Below, one piece after another: positions 21,920-31,829 of a DNA stretch of 64,000 nt. This DNA comes from Lucinisca nassula (taxonomy: Eukaryota > Mollusca > Bivalvia > Lucinida > Lucinidae), in NCBI GenBank assembly GCA_963580285.1, contig OY757023.1:89243108-89307107 (forward strand). The letters are read 5' to 3'. Each line of letters begins with the position of its first letter. The first letter of the stretch is position 1. Both the position numbers and the translations under genes were made by a program. Under the pieces are notes generated by a model. The model saw only the letters and a list, made by a program, of their open reading frames with translations, was not told where the DNA came from and made no database searches.

Positions 21920-22152
21920 GGGGCCAATATCCAGTTGTTCAAAACCAGCACTGTCGTTAGTTTGTGTATCATTAAAACTTTTATCATTTAATATGGCAAA
22001 TTTGCTAATATTTTTGCTGGAAAAATGTATGTAATCTGACACACTTTTCCAGCAAAAATACCAGAGTATTAGGCATTGTACTTGCTAGAACGATTAACAT
22101 TTTGACCACTAACGAGCTCGTTAAGCTAATGATGTTTTGAACAAATGAACCC
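21920..22152. mobile_element. H1 repeat
   Basis: GGGGCCAATATCCAGTTGTT to TTTTGAACAAATGAACCC, with the inner section TTTAATATGGCAAATTTGCT. Confidence 0.75.
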
Positions 22153-22284
22153 AAGGGTATCCATTGCCCTTAATTTACCAAAATCACCAGATTAACGCTC
22201 ACAATGCTGAATATTTCAAATTACTACACTTCTCCCTAATTTTCAGCCATTTGTGTTGAATGATTTCAAAGTGTCCGCAGAGTA

Positions 22285-22420
22285 CCGTCCGCAGATTCAG
22301 ATGCAGAATTGAAAACAGTATAGATCCTGATCAGCTGGCTTCAGAAGCCAGCTGATCTGGATCTACACTACTTTCAAAAAAGGATATATTTGGGTTCAGG
22401 ATGGTGAGGGTAAAAATTTC
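22285..22420. mobile_element. P1-like hairpin, diverged
   Basis: ACAGTATAGATCCTGATCAG with its inverse and a weak right end (TTCAGGATGGTGAGGGT); TTAA is not kept. Confidence 0.55.
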
Positions 22421-22579
22421 TTGTCATGGATATGGAACATCGTAAATTTCCTAAGAAGTATGAAATGTCCACTGAATATTATATTTAAAGTGATCTTATT
22501 TGTATATGTCTGTATCTGATATTTTTGAAATTAGAATTTCAACACTCATATTTATAGAAATTTTCAGCTTGATCCTATA

Positions 22580-24061
22580 CTGACGCAAAAAGAAACACTT
22601 CAGTGAAAACAGGGCAGTACTTTTTTGTTGGGCTTTCAACATCATGGTTAGTATTGTACACCATGGTTATAACATCATTTACATAAGCGGAACCAGAAAT
22701 GTTTCGGTTCACTACATTACGTACACCAATAAATGTGTAGCTTGACCATTTTCTCGAATGGCCGGTGCCACCAGTGTACATTACATCTCGGCAACAAAAA
22801 CTGGATATGTTTAACTGATATTCGATTTACAACTTGAATTCAAAAGAAATTTGGAAAATTTTAAGATTTCAAGGTGCCCAGGCTTAGTAATGAAGAACAG
22901 GCTCGGGCTTTAGGCATGCTGGAAAGTGGTGATCTCAAGATTTCGTCGCAAGACGGTTTAATGTGGCGCGGTCGACAGTGACTCGTTAAATTAATCATGT
23001 CAATATCATGGGAAGCTTATCAGACAGGCCTCGTTCTGGTGTGCCGCGTGTGACGTCCATGAGGGAGGATAACTTTATATGTCAACGTCACTTGGGCGAT
23101 AGGTACCTGACAGCACAATCAACAGCGGATATCATTGTTGGGAATCGAGGACAAACGATTAGTCGTAACACAGTGTTGATTAAGGGATCGTGGGATCAGC
23201 TGTCGGAGGCCTTACCGTGGTCCCATATTGACTTGACGTCATCGTCTAGATTGTCAGCAGTGGACAAGAAACAATCGTGGACGTAGATGGCGTAATGTGG
23301 TTTTTAGTGACGAGTCTCGCTTTAACGTTTCTAATGCTGATGGCCGCATATGGATATACCGGCGTCGTAATTAACATTTTGCTGATAACTGCGTCTTTGA
23401 GCATGATCGCTTCGGGGGTGGAGGAGTTATGGTGAGGGGGGCAATCAACCATAATTTCAAGCCAGAACTCATTATTGTGAACGGACAGTTGAATGCTAGG
23501 CAATATGTTAATCAAATGCTTCGACCAGTGATTCAGCCTTTATTCCGACAACGCCCCGGGCTTACATTCCAACATGATAATGCCCGCCCCCATGTGGCAT
23601 GTGTTGCAAGAGACTTCCTGCAGACCAATAACATCCGTGTCCTCCCGTGGATGGCATATTCACCAGATTGCAATCCAATAGAGCATATGTGGGACATACT
23701 GGGTCGCCGACTATGTAAACGTCAACGTAGAAACGTCTGAGAGTTTGCCGTTGCATTTCGCGAAGAATGGGCTCGTATTCCTCGATATTTGCTGAGAAAC
23801 TTGTGCGGTTCAATGAGGCGTGGACTGGATGCAGTGATTGTTACACGATGCAGTCACACCCGTTACTGACATCCCAAGAAGGGCACCTGTGATTGACGGT
23901 AGTTTGCCAGGCCCTGACTGCAAATAACTGAATGTTTTGTGTATTGCCAAGTCTGCACTATATTACTCTTAATTACTTGAATGGCTTATTCAGAATTTAT
24001 ATGCTAGATTATGAAATTATGCCAATGATAATGTCACTGGAGCGTTTCTTTTTGACGTCAG
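22580..24061 (+). mobile_element. Tc1-type DNA transposon, decayed, both ends present
   Basis: The left end CTGACGCAAAAAGAAACACT and the right end (reverse complement CTGACGTCAAAAAGAAACGC) form terminal inverted repeats of about 27 bp, each flanked by TA. The 1482 bp body carries a broken transposase. The element sits in an AT-rich repeat (flanks CTTGATCCTA and TTTGACAAAT), and the TA target duplication is as expected for Tc1/mariner elements. Confidence 0.9.
22874..23869 (+). pseudogene. Tc1-like DD34E transposase, inactivated
   Basis: Three reading frames together give a Tc1-family transposase. The N-terminal part reads PRLSNEEQARALGMLESGDL, a helix-turn-helix region. The section SLSDRPRSGVPR is the usual linker before the second DNA-binding subdomain. 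The catalytic part includes FSDESRF (first Asp), FQHDNARPH (second Asp) and YSPDCNPIEHMWD (Glu), with 34 residues between the last two, the DD34E spacing. The start position is GTG, there is a frameshift near 22950, a stop codon after IYRRRN near 23371 and a TGA at 23738-23740, so no full protein can be made. It ends RCSHTRY with TGA at 23867. Confidence 0.9.
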
Positions 24062-24545
24062 TATATTTGACAAATACATGTAATCAAATTTCATCCTGAT
24101 CTTAGATTTTTGACTTGAACATATTTGACACATGATCACAATAAAATGAGATTTTCAACATGATCATATTTAACAAATGATCACATATGAAATTATCAAC
24201 TTATCCTAAATAACAAAATTAAAGGTAACGAAAGATAATTTAAAAAGTCCCATTTGACATGTGATTATAAATGGAAACTTCAACAGTGCTATTTAACAAA
24301 TGATCACATATGAATCTTTCAACCTATCCTAAATGACAAAATTAATGGTAACGAAAGATAATTTCAAAAGACAAAATTTTATGATCATCAATGAGATTTT
24401 CGAAAGTGTTATTTGACTAACAATCACAAATCAAATTTTCAACTTGAACCTATATGACAAATAATTACAAATGAATTTCAAGCCGCACAGTCACAAGTGA
24501 GAATTCCAACTGTCATATATGACATAATACTGGCTGATTACAAAA
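24062..24545. repeat. AT-rich imperfect tandem repeat
   Basis: AACAAATGATCACATATGAA and GGTAACGAAAGATAATTT recur about 125 bp apart (24173/24298 and 24224/24349), with weaker copies further on. The same type of sequence lies left of the Tc1 element. Confidence 0.65.
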
Positions 24546-24608
24546 GAGTATCCATTACTATAACACATCTGTGCAACATTAGTGTATACTTTCATATCTC
24601 CTAAACAA

Positions 24609-24687
24609 TGACCCCGGCAGGTATCGAACCAGCATCCTTCTGATCACCAGTCAGACGCATATCCGAATGAGCTACCAAGGCCGGCAA
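24609..24687 (-). mobile_element. SINE-C head fragment
   Basis: The complement gives the tRNA-like head CGGATATGCGTCTGACTGGT and a B box GGTTCGATACC; no body is present. It lies beside the large composite element that starts near 24700. Confidence 0.7.
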
Positions 24688-26896
24688 AGGCTACCAGTAG
24701 TTCTAGAGACAAGAGGCCCATGGGCCACTATGCTCACCAGAGCTCAGGGGGGCACTGCCCACTGGCAGCAGTGTATCTTAATTAACCATGGAAGCCCTGC
24801 TCTCAAGGATGCTACAGGAGATAAAATTTGGACCCAATCAGCCTAGTGTCTTCAGAGGTCTGATGTCACTTGAATGTGTTGTTGCAGGACAACAGATGAC
24901 AACTGACAAATTCCCATCTGTGGCAACAACAGGCCAATAAGAACATTATTAAAAGAACATTTCTATGAAACTTGAAAGGTATAAATGTCATTGTTCACTT
25001 TTCCCCCTTTATAAGTCAATGGAAACTCTTAATTTGCCATAGCAAACAAACCAAAGAGCCGAATTCAGTAAACCAGAGCTCAGGTGGGCACTGCCCAATG
25101 GCAGCCATGTATTTTAACATGATATGATTTTAATCTACCAATTATAAAGTCTCCCAAACAAATCTCATACCCCAATGAGCACCCATGTGGACAGTATCTG
25201 AAATATTAGGTGTTTTATTAAGTAGAGGCCCAATGGAGCCCTGATTGGTGTCACTAAATGCATCTTATCAAAAGGAACAGAGACATATATGGTTTAGCGG
25301 TGGGGATATGTATGGTTCCTAAGATGTAAGGCCTTTAAAGCAGTGTAGGGATTCGGGCATGGCAGATCCCAGAAAAGTCCAAGATTGTTGTCAATGAATG
25401 TGTCTTATCATACGGACCAAGTATATATAAGGTTAAAGGGTGGGGATCTGAATGGTTTCTGACATAATTTTTATGAGGCCTTTTATGAAGTGGATGGGAG
25501 AGAAATGACCCCTGCGGAGCCCCAAAGACGGGGGTGACTGAATGTGTCTAATAACAATGAACAAGAATATGTGATTATGCGCTGGGGATTTGAATGGTTT
25601 TTGAGATATATGGCCTATTATGAAGTGGAGTCATATCATAAGGAAACATGTATTGTTAAGGGGTGGGGATCTGAATGGTTTCTGAGATATATGGCTTTTA
25701 ATGAAGTAAAGGGGTGGGGCATGGCCCATGGCACCCCAGGGGACCCCCATGCTGGTGTCTCTGATTGCGTCTTATCATAGGGAACAAGAATATATATGGC
25801 TTAGAGGGGGGGGGGGGGGGGCTCTGAATAGTTTCTAAGATATATGGTCTTTTGTGAAGTCGAGGGGTGTAGCATGGCCCGGGCGCGCCCTGGGTGACCC
25901 CTAGGTTGGTGTCACTGAATGTGTCTTATCATAAGGAATAAGAATATATATGGTTTAGGGGTGAGGATCTGAAAGGTTTCTGGAATATTTGGCCTTTTAT
26001 GAAGCAGAGGGGGTTGGGCATGGCCCCGGCACATCCCGGGGAACCCCCAGCTTGGTGTCACTGAATGCGACTTATCATAAGGAACGAGAATATATATGGT
26101 TTAGGGGTGGGGATCTGTAAGGTTTCTGGGATATTGGGCCTTTTACGAAGTGGAGGGGGTGGGTAATGGCCCCAGCGCATCCCGGGGAACCCCCAGGTTG
26201 GTGTCACTGAGTGCTTCTTATCATAAGGAACAAGAATATATATGGTTTAGGGGTGGAGATCTGAATGGTTTCTGAGATAAATGGTATGTCATGAAGTGGA
26301 GGGGTGGGGCATGTCCCTGGCACATCCCGGGGGACCCCCGGGTTGGTGTCACTTGATGCATCTTGTCATAAGGAACAAGAATATATATGGTTTAGGGGTT
26401 GGGATCTGTAAGGTTTCTTAGATATAAGGCATTTTATGAAGTTGAGGGGGTGGGGTATGGCCCCGGCACAACCTAGTGGACCCCCAGGTTGACATAAAAG
26501 CATATGACTGAGAGAAGTTTACTCAAGGAACATTTCTATGAAAGTTTTGTCAAAATATCTGCAATGACTTGGCAGTAAATGCCATTTTTCAATTTTCCCC
26601 ATTATAAGTCAATGGAGACTTTAAGTTGCCATAGCAACAAAAGTAAAAGGCCAAATTTAATAAAAAGACACAAAACCTGTAAAGGCGAATATGGTGAATA
26701 TTTCCATAAAGTCTCAGCCCCATTGAACATATGGTTTCTGAGGAGATGTTTTTTTAAGGTTTTTTTTTTTCTATTTTTTTTCATTTTGGTTTCCATAGCA
26801 ACCAGTTAAAATGAGCAGTAGGCCTAAAATCACATGGCAGATAGTAGATTGCCTAAGGAACACTTTTATGAAAGTTTTGTCAAAATATCTGCAAAG

Positions 26897-27850
26897 CTCT
26901 TAACTTGGAAAGACGCAATGGAGGTGAAAGGGCTGAGAGTGAATGCAGGAAAGACAAAGATCATGATCTGTGGTACAGGTCTGGACCTCTTGCAGAGTAC
27001 AGGCCAGTTCCCATGTGCTGTATGTCGCAATGGAGTGGGCAGCAACCTTATCTTTTGTAATGGCTGCAAGTTCTGGGTGCACAAGAAATGCAGTGGGCTC
27101 AAACGCTTGATAGAGGACCCTGATTACAGGTGTACACGGTGCCAAGGAAATGCAAGCCCCTTAGATGGCAGACCACAGAGGGAAGTCCAAGTAGGATCCG
27201 ACAAGCTGGAGGTTGTAGCTTCCTTTTGCTACCTAGGTGATATGCTCTCTGCAGCGGGTGGTTGCGACCTTTCAACTACATCACGTGTGAAAACAGCCTG
27301 GAAGAAATTCAAGGAGTTGCTACCAGTTCTCTCTTCCCGCCACCTCTTGTTCAAGACACGTGGCCATGTGTATAGCTCTTGTGTGCGGAGCGCAATGCTC
27401 CATGCCAGTGAGACATGGCCATTGACAAAGCCAAACCTCCAACGTCTACAGCGAAATGACAGGGCAATGACCAGACAGATCTGCAATGTCAAGCCACAGG
27501 ACACTATCACCATCAGGTCCAGTGAGTTACTTGAGCGACTTGGCATTGAGGACCTGGACCTCATCCTGAAAGAGAGAAGGCTTCGCTGGTATGGACATGT
27601 GGAACGCTCCAACGGTGCAGTCAAGACTGCCTGTGACATACAGGTAGGTGGAAAGCGGGGGCCAGGAAGGCCCAAGATGACCTGGAAGCAGCTAGCAGAA
27701 AGAGATTGCAGAGAATGGAAGCTCTCTGCTATCGATCCTCATGATAGACAAGCCTGGAGATCTGGTGTAAGATCTGCCATGCGTGCAGCAAGCCAGCTAC
27801 CTGGAAGGGGGCCCACTTATGTGGACGTTGCCCCTGTACCTGCATGTTAA
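26897..27850 (+). pseudogene. LINE reverse-transcriptase C-terminal part with PHD-like finger
   Basis: The open frame begins upstream at 26834, but its first 21 codons are host repeat. LINE-derived sequence starts near the RT segment GLRVNAGKTKIM, after the catalytic FADD box, so it has no polymerase centre. Next comes a zinc finger with spacing C-x2-C-x10-C-x2-C-x4-H-x2-C-x13-C-x2-C, which fits a C4HC3 PHD-type finger. The remainder has the thumb and C-terminal hallmarks FCYLGDMLSAAGG, SAMLHASETWPL, RLRWYGHVERS and GKRGPGRPKMTW. The whole 3' part is still open without a stop, which suggests a fairly recent insertion. A finger inside this region is known in LINE-like proteins of several marine invertebrates, as I recall. 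No function is expected from this fragment. Confidence 0.88.
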
Positions 27851-27879
27851 TCAAAAATCTGTTGATGATGATGATGATG
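26897..27879 (+). mobile_element. 5'-truncated non-LTR retrotransposon with GAT-repeat tail
   Basis: A 10 bp direct repeat, ATCTGCAAAG (26887-26896 and 27880-27889), flanks this insertion. The surrounding composite repeat is interrupted in mid-sequence: other copies read straight from CAAAATATCTGCAA to CTTGGCAGTAAATGCC. The 3' end is a short (GAT)n run rather than poly-A, a feature of some LINE clades such as I/RTE-like elements. The body begins inside the reverse-transcriptase domain, so the element was 5'-truncated on insertion. Confidence 0.88.
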
Positions 27880-28344
27880 ATCTGCAAAGGCTTGGAAGTT
27901 AATGCCATTTTTCAATTTTCCCCATTATAAGTCTATGGGAACTCTAAGTTGCCATAGCAACCAAACTAATGAGCCGATTTTCATAAAAAACACAAACTTT
28001 CAATCCCCTAGCCTAAGGATGCTACAGATAAAATTTGGGCCCAATCGGCCCAGTGGCTTCAGAGGAGATGTTGTTTGAAAGTGTTGACGGACGCAGACGC
28101 AGACGATGGACAACTGCCTATCCTATAAGCTCCCCCGGAGCCTTCGGCTCTGGTGAGCTAATAAAAAGACAGCATTTTAGTGCACGGGTAGAACCACCTC
28201 TAATGCATAATGCAGGCTCAAAAATTATCAATTTATGTACAAAACATTTAACATTTTTAGTATTAAAACAAAAAAAACTCAGTATGTAAATAATAAGCTA
28301 AAATCAGCATTAAAACGATATATAACATACATGTAGTAGTGACA

Positions 28345-28530
28345 CTTGTCCTGCAGATGGGCTACCTTTGGCAAACAGTGTAGATACAGATCAGATGGCT
28401 ATCTGATCTGTATCTACACTGTTTGACATTATTTGTGATTTTGTAGAAATAAAAAACAACAAGTAATCTGATTGGATGAAAGGCAGAAATGGGTGTGGCT
28501 AAATCAACCTATATAGCAGGACAAGTGGAT
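28345..28530. mobile_element. P1-like MITE, diverged
   Basis: The ends read CACTTGTCCTGC and GCAGGACAAGTG, and the core palindrome is shortened (GATACAGATCAGATGGC and its inverse). Confidence 0.7.
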
Positions 28531-28624
28531 ACACTGCACATTTCCTGTCATTTTTTTTAAAAGGATGACAACTTTTTGTGACTTCCTTTCCTAAAAATAA
28601 AACTACTTTGTAAAAGGGATCTAT

Positions 28625-28690
28625 CCGGTACTCTTAAAGGAAAGAATTTGCTCCTTGAAGGTGCATCCATTCCCTTAGAACAGTAACACT
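28625..28690. repeat. H3 fragment
   Basis: CTCTTAAAGGAAAGAATTTG and AAGGTGCATCCATTCCC match H3; only half the stem is present. Confidence 0.55.
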
Positions 28691-28778
28691 ATTATTGGTG
28701 CGTAAAATGGTATATAAACAGGCACATGCCTATCAAAGAGCAGGACTGATAAAAATTACTACTATTTTTACCCTAAGT

Positions 28779-29043
28779 TTTTGTTTGTTTGAATTGAGTT
28801 TTTATGTCCCCGTCAACAATATTTCAGTCATTTTGGAGACGTTGCTTCCATTTTTGTGGAACTTTTACCCGACATTGAGATGAAATGATATCACAAGCCC
28901 TGCTGCCCAAACAAACCAAAAGGGTTTATATGTAGGGGCAGTCCAACTCGCACCAGTTTGCCTGGGCAGGCTTAGACACTAAGCAGTTTACCAGTACTCA
29001 TGTGGAGTCAGTTTCAGCTCTGGGTGGAAGCACCATGCAGCCA
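28779..29043 (-). mobile_element. SINE-E with target duplication
   Basis: TTTACCCTAAGT at about 28767-28778 and 29044-29055 flanks this 5'-truncated copy, which is inserted at the start of a hairpin repeat of the GACACCTCAACTCC family. Confidence 0.85.
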
Positions 29044-29216
29044 TTTACCCTAAGTATTTGGACACCTCAACTCCTTGCTATACTTGTTCTAAAATTTGAA
29101 CAAGTAAAATTTACTGCATAATGTAGTGTCTAAGAATGGCTGGAAGAGTGGAGCATAGTGTAGACTCTGTCTCATCTGGATTCACACTGTTTGCTCAGGC
29201 CTGTCTACTCACCATA
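29044..29216. mobile_element. H4 repeat, with SINE-E at its left edge
   Basis: TTTACCCTAAGTATTTGGAC to CACTGTTTGCTCAGGCCTGT; the palindrome is damaged. Confidence 0.72.
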
Positions 29217-29390
29217 TTTGCATTATTTGCTGGCTTCCAGCTTGCACATTGTCAATATTGGAAAAACAGGTAACCAGACCCCCCTGACCTTTCAAGGTCA
29301 GGGGGGTCTGGTTACCTGTTTTTCCAACACTGATAACCTTCAGACTAGGAAACGGCAGATAATGCAAATAAGGTGAATATGAAAATGCAC
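29210..29390. repeat. Perfect 34 bp-arm palindrome in a longer foldback
   Basis: The arms at 29258-29291 and 29294-29327 (start TTGGAAAAACAGGTAACC) are exact inverses with a 2 bp loop. Outer arms CATATTTGCATTATTTGC and GATAATGCAAATAAGGTG also pair. Confidence 0.85.
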
Positions 29391-29559
29391 AATGTCGCAC
29401 AGGTGTGTTATCGTAATGACTGTGCATGCATATAAACACACACACACAAAATAATGACTAAACATAAAAGTTTCATGATATCTCTCACAAAAAGGACAAA
29501 ATCCCCTGGTTACAAAACTGGTTATTGTGAATACAATGCTTTTTATCTTGTTTATGGAA

Positions 29560-29950
29560 AAGATGGCTACTCCTGCAAGGGAGGCAACACTTTTAAAAAC
29601 ATTTTTGCCTCCTTCGCTAACAGGGGTTTACTCTGAAAGGAAAAAATTTGCTCCTCAGGAGAAAATTCTTTCCTTTTCCTTTAAGGGGAATGGGAACACC
29701 TTCAGGGGAGGCAACTCCTGCGAAAGTATTTTTGTCTCCCATGTCAATAGCGGCCAACTCTTAAAGGAAAGAATTTGCTCCTGAGGAGCAAATTCTTTCC
29801 TTTAAGAGTAAACCCCTTTTTCAGTGGGACAGGGCTTATAGAAAAGAATAGGAAGTTCCGAAAGTTGTCTCCCTTTGAAAAATTGCAGTAAAATCTGCCA
29901 GGTGTTCCAATTCCCCTTAAGGGAAAACCTATTTCCACTGGGGTTTGTTG
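29560..29950. mobile_element. H3 repeat, longest copy
   Basis: It holds two hairpins (29640-29690, 29760-29810; stem AAAGAATTTGCTCCTGAGGA) and flanks GGGAATGGGAACACCTTCAG and CAGTGGGACAGGGCTTATAG. The ends look inverted (AGGGAGGCAACACTTTTAAA and TTGTCTCCCTTTG). Confidence 0.72.
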
Positions 29951-29952
29951 TA

Positions 29953-30215
29953 AAACAAGAGGCCCATGAGCCACTACGCTCAACAGATGTCATGAGGTTT
30001 ATACCATATATAGGCATGGTGCCCATCATGGAGATGTGACTACAATTCCATGTGATTAACTTTTCATTGCCTCATCCCATAGATGCTTTTCATGTTATTT
30101 AGTTTCAATCAGAACAGCAGTTTTAGTGGAGAAGAAGATAAAAATACTGAATCTAAGCCATCCAGGACAAAGGTCAGTAAATGACCTTGACCTTTGGAAT
30201 TGAATCAGAAAAAAG
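29953..30215 (+). mobile_element. R1/R4-like 5' fragment
   Basis: ACAAGAGGCCCATGAGCCAC is the typical start, followed by CATATATAGGCATGGTGCCC, related to the R4 element at 42490; no end is seen. Confidence 0.55.
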
Positions 30216-30296
30216 GAATTCTTTGTTGCGCCATGCATAAAGCGAGCGCACAACAAATACAAAGAAAAAAATTTACTGTGGCAAATCCATTTTTTT

Positions 30297-30371
30297 TAAC
30301 AACATAGATGGGATTGTGTTCTTCATGAGGATGATGTGTTGTCTTTTAATCCAGGTGTACAAAAACTTGTT
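30297..30371 (-). pseudogene. Degenerate copy of the CDF terminal exon end
   Basis: About 67 of 75 positions match the last 75 bp region of the terminal exon (39871-39945), including the codons for FVHLD and HPHEEH. The copy has a TAA in frame after the aspartate codon, and the original stop has become TAT. Similarity stops sharply at both ends, so this is a fragment rather than a whole paralogue. It lies downstream of the gene in the same orientation, between two composite repeats. It may be a relic of a local duplication or of sequence captured by a mobile element. Confidence 0.75.
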
Positions 30372-30639
30372 AAACTGAAAGGGCAAATCCCCAGGTTACA
30401 AAAATATCCATACTAAACTTATCTAAGCATGAAAATAGTTCCAGCCACAAGTATTAATAAAACATCAACAACAAGAGGAACCATGGGCCACTATGCTCAC
30501 CAGAGCTCAGGTGGGCACTGCCCACAGGCAGCCATGTACGGTATATTAACATGATATGACGATAATAAAGTCTCCCCCAACGAGCCTACATTCCAAAATG
30601 AGCACCCATGTGGACTCGGTATCTGAAGTATTAGGCAAC

Positions 30640-30795
30640 TTTATCTTTCTGGCGAAAGAATGTGAACTGTACTGGTTAACTGCCTACATTTAAGCTTCCT
30701 AGGAAAAGTGTGGACAGGTAAACTGACCGGCTCAAAAATGACTTAAATTAGTGTTGACTGGGCCATTAAACTCCAATGCAAACAAAATAGGCATT
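30640..30795 (+). mobile_element. SINE-C 3' part
   Basis: It matches SINE-C from GGCGAAAGAATGTGAACTGT to CCATTAAACTCCAATGC, inside the composite element that starts at 30468. Confidence 0.75.
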
Positions 30796-31829
30796 TTATG
30801 AAGTGGAGGATGAACCCTACCGAGCCCTGGTTGCTAACACTGAATGTGTCATATCATAAGGAACAAGAATATATATGGTTTAGAAGTGGGGATCTGTACA
30901 GTTCCTGAGATATAAGGCCTTTTAAGCAGTGAAGGGGCTGAGGCATAGCCGCAGCAGATCCCAGGAAAGCCTATGATCATTGCCACTGAAAGTGTCTTAT
31001 CATAAGGACCAAGAATATATATGGTTTAGGGGTGGGGATCTGAACGGTTTCTGAGATATATGGCCTTTTATGAAGTTGAGGGGTGGGGCATGACCATTGG
31101 CACCCCTGGGAACCTCCAGGTTGGTGTCAACGAATGTGTCTTATCATAAGAAACATGAATATATATGGTTGAGGGCTTGGGCTCTGAACAGTTTCTCAGA
31201 TATTTGGAAGGTTGGGGCATGACCCAGCACAACCTTTGAGACACCTAGGTTGCTATCACTGAATGTTTCTTATCATAAGGAACAAGAATATATAAATATA
31301 TGGCTTTTTATGAAGTTAAAGGGTGGGGGATGAACCAGGGTACCCCGGGGGACTCCCATGTTGGTGTCACTGAATGTGTCTTATCATAAATAACATGAAT
31401 ATATATGGTTTAGGTGTAGGGCTCTCAACAGTTTCTCCCATATATGGCCATTTGTGAAGTGGAGGGGTGGGGCATGTTCCCAGCACTCCCCGGCAGACCC
31501 CTTGGTTGGTGTCACTGAATGTGCCTTATCATAATGAACAAGAATATATATGATTTAAGGGTGGGGATCTAAATGGTTTCTGATATATATGGCCTTTTAT
31601 GAAGTGGAGTGTGGGGGGGGGGGGTGCATTGCCCCGGCATAACCGGGGGGACCCTCAGGTTGGCATAAAAGCATATGACTGAGAGAAGTTTACTCAAGAA
31701 ACATTTCTATAAAAGTTTTGTCAAAATATCTGTCTTGGCAGTAAATGCCATTTTTCAATTTTCCCCATTACAAGTCTATGGAAACCTCTAAGTTGCCACA
31801 GCAAACAAACTAAAGAGCCGACTTTCATA

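Larger units (their letters stand above)
24700..28160 (+). mobile_element. Composite element R1, copy 1 (160 bp internal tandem repeats)
   Basis: It starts ACAAGAGGCCCATGGGCCAC and ends GCCTTCGGCTCTGGTGAGCT, the latter with a terminal hairpin. In between are about ten imperfect units with CTTATCATAAGGAACAAGAA and GGGGATCTGAATGGTTTCTG. A LINE is inserted at 26897-27879. The layout (conserved ends around a tandem array, short terminal hairpin) recalls bivalve pearl-like or Helitron-related elements, but no replicase is present. Confidence 0.72.

Noticed and set aside
26579..26809. Open frame with a hydrophobic C-terminus
   Set aside because: It comes from the R1 3' region and a T-rich run; the same region is a known repeat in copy 2 without an open frame.
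27229..27675. 148-codon antisense frame
   Set aside because: It is the shadow of the LINE coding strand, whose motifs are clear in the plus frame.
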